A DNA stretch of 64,000 bases from QHWT01 sp963755695 (GTDB lineage: Bacteria; Acidobacteriota; Vicinamibacteria; Vicinamibacterales; 2-12-FULL-66-21): the NCBI GenBank assembly GCA_963755695.1, contig CAVWLB010000010.1, forward strand, positions 1,550,001 through 1,614,000, in the 5' to 3' direction. The translations under genes were made by a program, and so were the position numbers. Of this stretch, positions 55,700 through 62,734 are shown in pieces. The notes beneath the pieces are model-generated. The model was given only the letters and a program-made list of their open reading frames with translations. It had not been told where the DNA came from and searched no databases. Each line of letters opens with the position of its first letter. Positions within the stretch are counted from its first letter, which is position 1.

Positions 55700-57010
55700 G
55701 TGCCCCCCTTGATCGGTTCCGCCCTCGTGCCTCGCCTTACGCGCGTCCATGGCCGGCTGCGCGTTCCGGGAGACAAGTCGATCTCGCATCGGTATGCGAT
55801 GCTTGGTGCGCTCGCCGACGGTATCTCGCATCTCGATGGGTATCTCGCAGGGGCCGACTGCCTGGCGACGCTGTCCTGCCTCGAGGCGTACGGCATTCCG
55901 GTTACGCGCTCGCCGAGCAGCCGCGGGCTGTCAGTCCGCATCGACGGCCGGGGCCTGCGCGGATTCCGCCCTCCTTCCGCTCCGCTCGATTGCGCGAATT
56001 CGGGCACATCGATGCGGCTGCTGGCCGGCCTCGCCGCAGCCCACCCCTTCCGCAGCGTCCTTGGCGGCGACGAATCGCTCTCGCGGCGTCCGATGCGCCG
56101 GGTAATGGAGCCGCTGACGCGCATGGGCGCGACGATTGCCGCTGACGCGGGCCGGCCGCCGCTGACGATTGACGGCGACAACCTCCACGCCATTACCCAC
56201 GCGCCGGAGGTGCCGAGCGCTCAGGTGAAAAGCGCGGTGCTGCTTGCCGGACTGCACGCCGAGGGACGAACGACGGTGCGCGAGCCGGCCCCGACCAGAG
56301 ATCATACGGAGCGCGCGCTCGAGGCGTTCGGGGCGCGGGTCGGGCGCGACGGCATGACCGTCTCGGTCGACGGCGGCCAGCGCCTTCATCCCATCGACGC
56401 GGTCATTCCCGGCGACGTCTCGTCGTCGGTGTTCTGGCTCGTGCTCGCGGCAGGTGCGGCCGACTCGGAGATCACGGTCGAGGAGGTCGGGCTGAACCCG
56501 TCGCGTTGCGCGGTGCTCGATGTGCTCCGCCGCGCCGGTGCGGACATCGACACCTCGATTCAGCAGGATCGCGCGGGCGAACCAATCGGAAGCATCCACG
56601 TGAGAACCAGCCAACCGCGGTCCGTCGAGCTGACGGCGGCGGACGTGCCGTTGATGATCGACGAGATCCCCGCCCTCGCCGCGCTGGCGGCGATGCGGGC
56701 CGGCATCACCCTGACCGTCCGGGGGGCTTCTGAACTGCGGGTCAAGGAGAGCGACCGGATCACGATGCTGGCTCGTGGTTTTCGCGCGATGGGCGTCGAC
56801 GTCGAGGAATACGACGACGGCTTCTCGATCGGGGGAGGGCCGCCGTCGGGTGGCGAAGTCGACGCGGCTGGCGATCATCGCCTCGCGATGGCGTTCGCGA
56901 TCGCGGGAACGGCGGCGCGAGCGCCGGTCTCGATCCAGGGCGCCGACTCGGTCGCCGTCTCGTATCCTGGGTTCTTCGCCGAGCTCGAACGGCTCGCCCG
57001 GTCGCGGTGA
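55700..57010 (+). CDS. aroA: 3-phosphoshikimate 1-carboxyvinyltransferase (EPSP synthase)
   Basis: Sixth step of the shikimate pathway: joins PEP to shikimate-3-phosphate. 436 residues, intact. Family blocks are VPGDKSISHRYAMLGALADG, LDCANSGTSMRLLAGLAA, GDESLSRRPMRRV, and VKESDRITMLARGFRAMGVD. The glycine-rich substrate loop and Arg residues are in their places. The GTG at 55700 is chosen because it follows the -10 box and precedes the conserved start. Its stop overlaps the aroK GTG (GTGA), so both chorismate-pathway enzymes are coupled. Confidence 0.96.
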   Translation: MPPLIGSALVPRLTRVHGRLRVPGDKSISHRYAMLGALADGISHLDGYLAGADCLATLSCLEAYGIPVTRSPSSRGLSVRIDGRGLRGFRPPSAPLDCANSGTSMRLLAGLAAAHPFRSVLGGDESLSRRPMRRVMEPLTRMGATIAADAGRPPLTIDGDNLHAITHAPEVPSAQVKSAVLLAGLHAEGRTTVREPAPTRDHTERALEAFGARVGRDGMTVSVDGGQRLHPIDAVIPGDVSSSVFWLVLAAGAADSEITVEEVGLNPSRCAVLDVLRRAGADIDTSIQQDRAGEPIGSIHVRTSQPRSVELTAADVPLMIDEIPALAALAAMRAGITLTVRGASELRVKESDRITMLARGFRAMGVDVEEYDDGFSIGGGPPSGGEVDAAGDHRLAMAFAIAGTAARAPVSIQGADSVAVSYPGFFAELERLARSR

Positions 57011-57510
57011 CGATCGACAAGATCTATCTCGTGGGATTCATGGCAGCGGGCAAGACCACCGTGGCGCGTCTGCTTGCGGCACGGCTTGGCTGGCGCGCAG
57101 AGGACATCGACGAGCTCATCGAAGCACGGGAACGGATGCGGGTCACCGACATCTTCGCCAGATTCGGCGAACCGCACTTTCGCACGATCGAACGGGAAAT
57201 GCTGCGTCTCGTCCTGCCCTTGCGGCAGTCGGTCGTCGCCACCGGCGGTGGCACCTTCATGGATCCCGAGAACCGGCAGGCAATCAACCTGGACGGCGTG
57301 TCGGTGTGGATCGACGTGCCGCTCGACACGTTACTCGCGCGGCTGCCCGCCGATGGACGCCGGCCGTTGGCCGCCGACCGCGCGCAAATGGAACGCCTGT
57401 ATGCGGCCCGCCAGGCCGGTTACGCCTTGGCGCAAATCCACGTCGACGCCGGCCTGGCGCCGGCCGAAGAGATCGCCGAGCGCGTGCTCGACAGGCTGAA
57501 ACTGGTGTGA
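57007..57510 (+). CDS. aroK: Shikimate kinase
   Basis: Phosphorylates shikimate with ATP, the step before AroA. 167 residues. The Walker A motif is VGFMAAGKTTVARLLAARLG, with Ala replacing the more usual Gly-Ser/Cys residue inside the loop; DIDELIEARERMRVTDIF carries the shikimate-binding Asp, and VATGGGTFMDPENRQAI the conserved Gly triplet. RRPLAADRAQMERLYAARQ is the lid. GTG start overlapping the aroA stop. The phosphoesterase gene downstream overlaps its stop by four bases. Confidence 0.93.
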   Translation: MTIDKIYLVGFMAAGKTTVARLLAARLGWRAEDIDELIEARERMRVTDIFARFGEPHFRTIEREMLRLVLPLRQSVVATGGGTFMDPENRQAINLDGVSVWIDVPLDTLLARLPADGRRPLAADRAQMERLYAARQAGYALAQIHVDAGLAPAEEIAERVLDRLKLV

Positions 57511-58253
57511 GTGTGCGTTACCTGATCCTCTCGGATATCCACGCCAACCTCGACGCGCTCGAGGCCGTGCTGGCAGACGCCGCCGGCTCGTGGGACCAGG
57601 CGCTCGTCCTCGGCGATCTCGTCGGTTACGGAGCGGAGCCGAACCAGGTCATGGATCGCATCCACGGCCTGAAGCCGGCGGCGGTCATTCGCGGCAATCA
57701 CGACAAGGCGGCCTGCGGCCTGGATGATGGCAGCCAGTTCAACCAGGTGGCCCGTCTCGCGGCGACATGGACCGGCGAGCAGCTGACCTCCACGAATCGC
57801 GAGTACCTGCGGAACCTGCCGATGGGCCCGGCGCAGATCGATGCCTCGCTCGAGATCTGTCACGGCGCACCGTTCGATGAGGATCACTACATCTTCGACG
57901 GCAGCGACGCGCGCCACGCCCTGGAAACCGCCACACGTCCACTGTGCCTCTTCGGACACACGCATCTGCCGGTGATCTTCAGGATGATTGGCGAGGTGCT
58001 GGAAGGGGCGCCTCCGGATCCTGACGTCGAGACCGGGCTTCCGCTCGAATCGAATGCAAGGTATCTGGTGAATGTCGGCTCGGTCGGCCAGCCGCGCGAC
58101 GGCGATCCGCGCGCGGCCTACGGAATCCTCGATACCGAAGCCCACGAGCTCCGCCTCAAGCGCGTACCTTACCCGGTTGAAATCGCGCAACGCAAAATCC
58201 TCGCCGCAGGACTGCCGGCAAGCCTGGCCAACCGACTCGCGTTGGGAAGGTAG
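57507..58253 (+). CDS. Calcineurin-like metallophosphoesterase (YfcE/DUF2437-like)
   Basis: A 248-residue binuclear metal phosphoesterase. Metal motifs are present: ILSDIHANLDAL, LVLGDLVGYGAEP, VIRGNHDKAA, and FGHTHLPVIF near the C-terminus. Such proteins cleave phosphodiesters of nucleotides or of metabolites; the substrate is unknown. The start is a GTG at 57507 overlapping the aroK stop; a second GTG at 57513 is also possible. The 92 bases to the convergent small gene show no clear terminator. Confidence 0.87.
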   Translation: MSVRYLILSDIHANLDALEAVLADAAGSWDQALVLGDLVGYGAEPNQVMDRIHGLKPAAVIRGNHDKAACGLDDGSQFNQVARLAATWTGEQLTSTNREYLRNLPMGPAQIDASLEICHGAPFDEDHYIFDGSDARHALETATRPLCLFGHTHLPVIFRMIGEVLEGAPPDPDVETGLPLESNARYLVNVGSVGQPRDGDPRAAYGILDTEAHELRLKRVPYPVEIAQRKILAAGLPASLANRLALGR

Positions 58254-58345
58254 CGAACGAAAGGATCAGGCAGAAGGGGATCTGAAAGGGAAGCAAAGAA
58301 AAGCCAAACCCGCCCGCACGGAAAACCCGTGGCCTCAGACTCAGT

Positions 58346-58510
58346 CTACTTCGTGCGCTCGCGCGCGGCTCGCTCTTCCCTCCGCCTCAACTCCGCCGCG
58401 AAGGCATCCTGCGCAGCACGCCCGCCGAGAATCCAACCAATCACGATGCCGATGAGGAGAACCGCTGGAATGAACAGGAAGTGCGCCGCCGTCATGTTGC
58501 CGAAGTTCAT
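58346..58510 (-). CDS. Small single-pass membrane protein, 54 residues
   Basis: Too short for most gene finders. It starts MNFGNMTAAHFLFIPAVL, has one hydrophobic helix up to VIGWILGG, and a charged tail with AAELRRREERAARERTK. The ATG at 58510 overlaps the ccmD-like stop (ATGA), so it is almost surely translated as the last gene of the ccm operon. I recognise no named family. A role as a small accessory subunit of the cytochrome c maturation machinery is inference from position. Confidence 0.72.
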   Translation of the reverse strand: MNFGNMTAAHFLFIPAVLLIGIVIGWILGGRAAQDAFAAELRRREERAARERTK

Positions 58511-58809
58511 GGCGTGCGCCCTCCGGTGCCGATTCGCCGGCTCACCGTCTCCAGCTCACGCTGTACGGTGCTGAGCCGTCTCCAGATCGACACGACATAG
58601 CCGAAGAGCATCACCCACACGAATGCGTACGCCGTCGCGACGAGCGGAGCTGCGGGCATGGTGTCCTGCGGCTTTGGGAGCTGGTCGACCGGGACGAAAC
58701 CCTCCTGGGCTGCGGACGGGGGCGGCGGTTGCTGGGCCGATGGAGCCGCGACGGTGCAGAGCATGACCGCAGCGAACAGGATGCGGGCCGCCGTCATTTT
58801 CCAGATCAT
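58507..58809 (-). CDS. ccmD: CcmD-like heme exporter subunit
   Basis: A 100-residue protein. An N-terminal signal-like helix (ILFAAVMLCTVAAPSAQ) is followed by a Pro/Gln-rich linker, then the CcmD-type helix VATAYAFVWVMLFGYVVSIW and a basic-acidic tail RRLSTVQRELETVSRRI. Classical CcmD is shorter and lacks the first part. CcmD helps CcmC release holo-CcmE. It lies between ccmC (2-base gap) and the 54-residue gene. Confidence 0.82.
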   Translation of the reverse strand: MIWKMTAARILFAAVMLCTVAAPSAQQPPPPSAAQEGFVPVDQLPKPQDTMPAAPLVATAYAFVWVMLFGYVVSIWRRLSTVQRELETVSRRIGTGGRTP

Positions 58810-58811
58810 TA

Positions 58812-59468
58812 CTATTCCTCCGCCGCGAGATAGAGCGTCTCGAGTTCCGCGCGACGCTTCTCGAGCCGGGTTCTCAAGTGCAGCGTCAGCACGTAGAACA
58901 GGGTGAACGCGAGAAAACAAAACCAGAAGGGTCCGCGCATGCCAGGTTGGAGCGTGGGCACCACGCTGGTTTTCGGATGAAGGGTTCGCCACACGTTGAC
59001 CGACCAGTACACGAAGGGGACGTTCGCCATTCCGAACAGGGCGACTCCGGCGGCGAGGCGATCCGATCCCGGCCCTCCGTAGCGGCGCAACAGCAGGTAT
59101 GCCTCGAAGGTCAGCCAGAGCACCAGCGAGGACGTCAGCCGCGCGTCCCACTCCCACCACACACCCCATGCCTTGCGGGCCCACAACGGACCCGTGACCA
59201 GCACGATGATCCCGAGAATCGACGTGAGCTCCGCTGCGGAGACGGCGACACGGTCGGCGCCCGGCCGGCGCGTGAACAGGAAGATCCCGCTCGCGATGCC
59301 GCACACGAATGCCGAGACGAACATGGTCATTCCGATCGGCGCGTGGAAGTAAAAAATCTTCTGCACCAGCCCCATCGTCGATTCGTAGGGGGCCGCGAGA
59401 ATCATGAAGGGGGCGTAGACGAACATCGCCGCGGCGATGACCGCTACCGGGACGAAGAGCTTTCGCAT
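58812..59468 (-). CDS. ccmC: Heme transporter subunit CcmC
   Basis: A 218-residue membrane protein with six helices. The tryptophan-rich heme-handling motif is WGVWWEWDARLTSSLVL, and flanking histidines are in FYFHAPIGMTM and TLHPKTS. CcmC loads heme onto CcmE. Intact frame and normal length. Lies between ccmB (24-base gap) and ccmD. Confidence 0.95.
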   Translation of the reverse strand: MRKLFVPVAVIAAAMFVYAPFMILAAPYESTMGLVQKIFYFHAPIGMTMFVSAFVCGIASGIFLFTRRPGADRVAVSAAELTSILGIIVLVTGPLWARKAWGVWWEWDARLTSSLVLWLTFEAYLLLRRYGGPGSDRLAAGVALFGMANVPFVYWSVNVWRTLHPKTSVVPTLQPGMRGPFWFCFLAFTLFYVLTLHLRTRLEKRRAELETLYLAAEE

Positions 59469-59492
59469 AGGCAGCCGCCCTGCAGGTTCGGC

Positions 59493-60173
59493 CTACTCCG
59501 TCATGACGGCTTCAAACGTCCACAGAGCAAGCGTGACGAAGACCACGTCGAAAAACACCAGCATCGACAGCCACAGCCGCGCCATCGGCAGATCCGCGTC
59601 CGCCTGAAGAAGCGCTGCCGTGCCGCGCACACCAGCGATGATCACAGGGATTGTAATCGGATACAGCAGAACCGGCAGCAGCACGTCGCGGCTGCGCGCC
59701 CGCACCAGCATCGCGGCAAACAGCGTTCCGACGGCGGCAAACCCCACCGTCCCGGTCGACAGCAGTCCGAGCGTCAGCCACGCATGTCTGAACAGCGGCG
59801 CCTGGAACATCAGGCTGACCATCGGGACGACGATCGCCTCGACGGCGGTCAGCAGCAGCACGATGCCCAGCAGTTTACCGAGGTAGAGCGCAGGCCGTGG
59901 AATCGGCGCAATCATCAACGCTCGCAGCGTCTCGCTCTGCCGCTCCCGCTCGAACGCGCGGCCGAGCGCCAGCGTGCCGGAAAACGCAATCGCGATCCAG
60001 AGGATGCCGGCGGCCGCATCCTCGACGGCGCGCCCTTCGCGCACGAACCCGAAGGCGAAAACCAGCACACAGGCCACCGAGAAGAACAGCGTGGTGAAGA
60101 GGATTTCCTTGCTGCGCGCCTCGATCAGCAGGTCCTTCCGCGTGATCAGCCAGATCGTCTGGACGAAGGTCAT
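59493..60173 (-). CDS. ccmB: Heme exporter membrane subunit CcmB
   Basis: A 226-residue membrane protein with six helices, permease of the CcmAB ABC complex. It has the family N-terminus with LITRKDLLIEARSKEILFTT, then AFSGTLALGRAFERER and ALMIAPIPRPALYLGKLLG. The CcmAB ATPase is needed to release holo-CcmE from CcmC. Lies 6 bases after ccmA. Confidence 0.94.
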   Translation of the reverse strand: MTFVQTIWLITRKDLLIEARSKEILFTTLFFSVACVLVFAFGFVREGRAVEDAAAGILWIAIAFSGTLALGRAFERERQSETLRALMIAPIPRPALYLGKLLGIVLLLTAVEAIVVPMVSLMFQAPLFRHAWLTLGLLSTGTVGFAAVGTLFAAMLVRARSRDVLLPVLLYPITIPVIIAGVRGTAALLQADADLPMARLWLSMLVFFDVVFVTLALWTFEAVMTE

Positions 60174-60179
60174 CGCGCG

Positions 60180-60911
60180 TCAGGAGCTCGAGAGCCGGGT
60201 CATCGACGCGCGGTAACGCTCGCGCAGCGAACCCGCCCCTCCCGCCAGCTCGATCGCCGCGCCGTTGTGGAGCACCAGCGCCCGATCGATGATGCCTTCA
60301 ATCGTCTCAAGGTCGTGAGTCGTGATGAGGACGATGCAGCCCGACTCGCGGAGTCCGGTGAGTCGTTGCCGCAGCGCGCGGGTCGCGACATCGTCGAGGC
60401 CGGTGAAAGGCTCGTCGAGCAGCACCAGACGCGGACCGTGGACCAGCGCGCGCTCCAGCGCAAGGCGTTGCCGCATGCCGCGCGAAAATTCCGAAACCGG
60501 CTCGTCGCGGCGATGACTCAACCCGGCCTGCTCGAGCGCATCGGCAATCCGCCGCTCGACATGGTCGACGCCGTAGGCGCGTGCGAAGAACCTGAGGTTC
60601 TCCGCGGCTGAGAGCTCTCCGTAGATGTAGAGATCGTGTCCGAGCAGACCGAGCCGCCCGCGCAACTGCGCGCCTGCGCGACGGCCGTCGAGCTCGCCAT
60701 AGCGCACTTCACCGCTCGTCGGCGTGAGCAGCGTCGCGATGATCGAAAGCAGCGTGGATTTGCCCGCGCCATTCGGGCCGAGGAGCGCGATCGTTTCGCC
60801 GGCGCGAGCGCGGAGCGACACGCGATTGAGCACGCGGCGGCGGCCAAAATTGCGGGTTACCTCGGTCAGCGTCAGCGTGGTGAAGTCCAGGTGCGCGATC
60901 GGCTGGCTCAA
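60180..60911 (-). CDS. ccmA: Heme exporter ATP-binding subunit CcmA
   Basis: A 243-residue ABC ATPase. Walker A is LLGPNGAGKSTLLSIIA, the signature VSEFSRGMRQRLALERAL and Walker B PRLVLLDEPFTGLDDVA, with the switch His in LITTHDLET. The start at 60911 overlaps the upstream gene stop. Typical length; intact frame. Assignment to CcmA rests on ccmB and ccmC directly downstream. Confidence 0.94.
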   Translation of the reverse strand: MSQPIAHLDFTTLTLTEVTRNFGRRRVLNRVSLRARAGETIALLGPNGAGKSTLLSIIATLLTPTSGEVRYGELDGRRAGAQLRGRLGLLGHDLYIYGELSAAENLRFFARAYGVDHVERRIADALEQAGLSHRRDEPVSEFSRGMRQRLALERALVHGPRLVLLDEPFTGLDDVATRALRQRLTGLRESGCIVLITTHDLETIEGIIDRALVLHNGAAIELAGGAGSLRERYRASMTRLSSS

Positions 60912-62107
60912 GCGGCAGCTCCCTCGTCGAGCTGCGCATACACGCCCTCGAGCGCCGCGATCAGATCGCTGCGCCGGGCGGCATACCGCTGTTCGTCGAT
61001 GGTGCCCTGTCGCCGCTGGTCCTCGAGCGCGGCAAGCTGCCCGAGGAGACGGTCGCGATCGGCGTGCAGCTTGCGACGGCGGGACGACGTGTTGGGGGCC
61101 GGTCCGCGACTGCGCGCAGCAAACGCGCCGGCGGCCAGGATGGCAATCGCCAGCGTCAGCGCGAGATAGCGCGGCCAGGCTGCCTCGTGCGGCAGCCCCG
61201 TCAAGGTCATCGCGACGGTGTCGCCGGCATTGACCGCAGGTCCCCGGCCGAGAATATACGCCTGCCCTTCAGCCGTCATCTCGCGATGCTGTTCCATCTG
61301 CGGCGACGAAAGATGCATGTTCCCCACCTTCTGCGCCAGAATGGTGAACTGGGTCATCTGCACGGGCAGCTTCTGGCGGATGGTCATCGTGTCGCCGCCA
61401 AAAGGTATCGTGTACGCGAACTGCACGACGGTATTCCCGGGCGGAAACGGTCCGTTGACCGCGATGCGTCCCTTCTCCGCGACCGCATTCTTTGCCGAGG
61501 CGTCAAGCAGTCCGGCTCCTGTCGCGTCAGCCGGCAGCTCGAACATCAGCGGCGCATTGGTCTGAACGGGCGCGCGCGCGCCGTTGGTGATCTGCAGGAT
61601 GTTGAACACGTTCAGCCCGTCGTCGCCGACCTCGATCACGAACCGGCTTTCCGGACCGAGAACGACCGAGCCCCGCACCGCGGCCGAGGGCGGAACGCCG
61701 GCACCACCTTCCGTTCGTTTCTCCGCCGCGGCGTCGCTCGCGACGAGCATGAGGCGAATGCCTCCAGCAGAAGGCACCTCGAATTCCTGCGACTCGAGTC
61801 TTTCGCCGCTGATGGTTGTCGATGCCTTGACCCGTGTTCCGGGTGTGAGCCCGGTGAACTGCGCGCGGCCGCTCTCGTCGCTCTTCGCAGTTCTCGGGGC
61901 CGCACCCGGACCGGCGAGCTCCACGGTTTCGCCGGGGAGTGGATTGGTGAGCTGACCGCGAATCAATCGCACCGTTACCGTCCCGACCGGAATATCCGAG
62001 ACCGGAAGGGGCATGCCGGACATCTGCTTCGGATCCGGCATCTGTGCTGCCGCCACGGCGCCGGAGAGGAACAGCGCGACGATCAGCCAGAGTGCGCACC
62101 TCGTCAT
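60908..62107 (-). CDS. Secreted protein with Ig-like domains and a C-terminal membrane anchor, in the ccm operon
   Basis: A 399-residue protein of unknown function. After a signal peptide (LIVALFLSGAVAAAQ) it has a carboxypeptidase-regulatory-like beta domain (KSDESGRAQFTGLTPGTRVK), a second beta-rich region with FVIEVGDDGLNVFNILQITN, then one helix (LALTLAIAILAAGAFAARS) and a cytosolic coiled coil (ADRDRLLGQLAALEDQRRQG). It overlaps the zinc-ribbon gene and ccmA by four bases each, so it is a fixed part of the operon. It may present heme or an apocytochrome; this is inference from position. Confidence 0.72.
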   Translation of the reverse strand: MTRCALWLIVALFLSGAVAAAQMPDPKQMSGMPLPVSDIPVGTVTVRLIRGQLTNPLPGETVELAGPGAAPRTAKSDESGRAQFTGLTPGTRVKASTTISGERLESQEFEVPSAGGIRLMLVASDAAAEKRTEGGAGVPPSAAVRGSVVLGPESRFVIEVGDDGLNVFNILQITNGARAPVQTNAPLMFELPADATGAGLLDASAKNAVAEKGRIAVNGPFPPGNTVVQFAYTIPFGGDTMTIRQKLPVQMTQFTILAQKVGNMHLSSPQMEQHREMTAEGQAYILGRGPAVNAGDTVAMTLTGLPHEAAWPRYLALTLAIAILAAGAFAARSRGPAPNTSSRRRKLHADRDRLLGQLAALEDQRRQGTIDEQRYAARRSDLIAALEGVYAQLDEGAAA

Positions 62108-62643
62108 GCGGCCCCCAGCCTGCTGCCGCAAGCCTTGCAAAACCGCGCGTCCTGGTCGTTCGGGACGCCACACTCGCACCACCCTGTCTGCTTCGCGCAA
62201 GCAGCGGACGGAGTGGTCGAACCGTCGGCCGTTGATCGCGACGGCGAGCGGCCGATCCGCGCGGCCAGATCGCGTTCGATGATTTCGCGATAGCCACCGC
62301 TATCGAGCTGTTTGATGATCCCGATGGCACGCGCCCGAAGACGGCCCGACATCTCCTCGAAGTCCTTGGGGGACAGCTTGCCCATCGCATGGTCGAATTC
62401 CAGCTCTTTGATCGATCGGAGCACGAGAGTCTTCTCACGCTCGAGATCGGCGCGAAGCCGCTCGCCGATCGGTTCGACGGCGCCCGCGCCCTCGCCAAAT
62501 GCGAAAGGCGCCAGCATCCTGTAGACCCCGTATGACGCCAGGCCGACACCACCGACGGCGAGGCTGAGAAGAATGAGATGCTGCGGCGTGTTGTCTCTCG
62601 TCATGATCACGGCGACGGTTGCCGCAATCAGCGAGAGCAACAC
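62104..62643 (-). CDS. Membrane protein with a C-terminal zinc ribbon
   Basis: About 179 residues: two N-terminal helices (VLLSLIAATVAVI and LILLSLAVGGVGLASYGVY), a helical middle with RADLEREKTLVLRSIKELEF, and a zinc ribbon WCECGVPNDQDARFCKACG at the end. The middle resembles the coiled segment of proteins placed between CcmF/CcmH and CcmA in several phyla. The start is uncertain; I choose the GTG at 62643 because the frame upstream enters a palindromic repeat. It overlaps the next gene by four bases (ATGA). Confidence 0.68.
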   Translation of the reverse strand: MLLSLIAATVAVIMTRDNTPQHLILLSLAVGGVGLASYGVYRMLAPFAFGEGAGAVEPIGERLRADLEREKTLVLRSIKELEFDHAMGKLSPKDFEEMSGRLRARAIGIIKQLDSGGYREIIERDLAARIGRSPSRSTADGSTTPSAACAKQTGWCECGVPNDQDARFCKACGSRLGAA

Positions 62644-62678
62644 GAAGAAATGCCCGACGTGAAAACCGGCGTCTGCAG

Positions 62679-62722
62679 GGCGGGTCTCTTCACCCGCCTC
62701 TCCGGGCGGGGTCTGGAGACCC
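62679..62722. repeat. Two GC-rich hairpins after the ccmF-ccmH gene
   Basis: GGCGGGT-6-ACCCGCC (62679-62698) and GGGTCT-2-AGACCC (62709-62722) lie between the stop at 62735 and the zinc-ribbon gene start. They may slow transcription or protect the 3' end. The first resembles the GC-stem repeats at 13632, 22975 and 54200 in form. Confidence 0.5.
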
Positions 62723-62734
62723 GGCCTGCGTCGA

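Noticed and set aside
58878..60611. A 577-codon open frame on the plus strand
   Set aside because: It is the shadow of ccmC, ccmB and ccmA, rich in Arg, Gln and His, with no conserved block.
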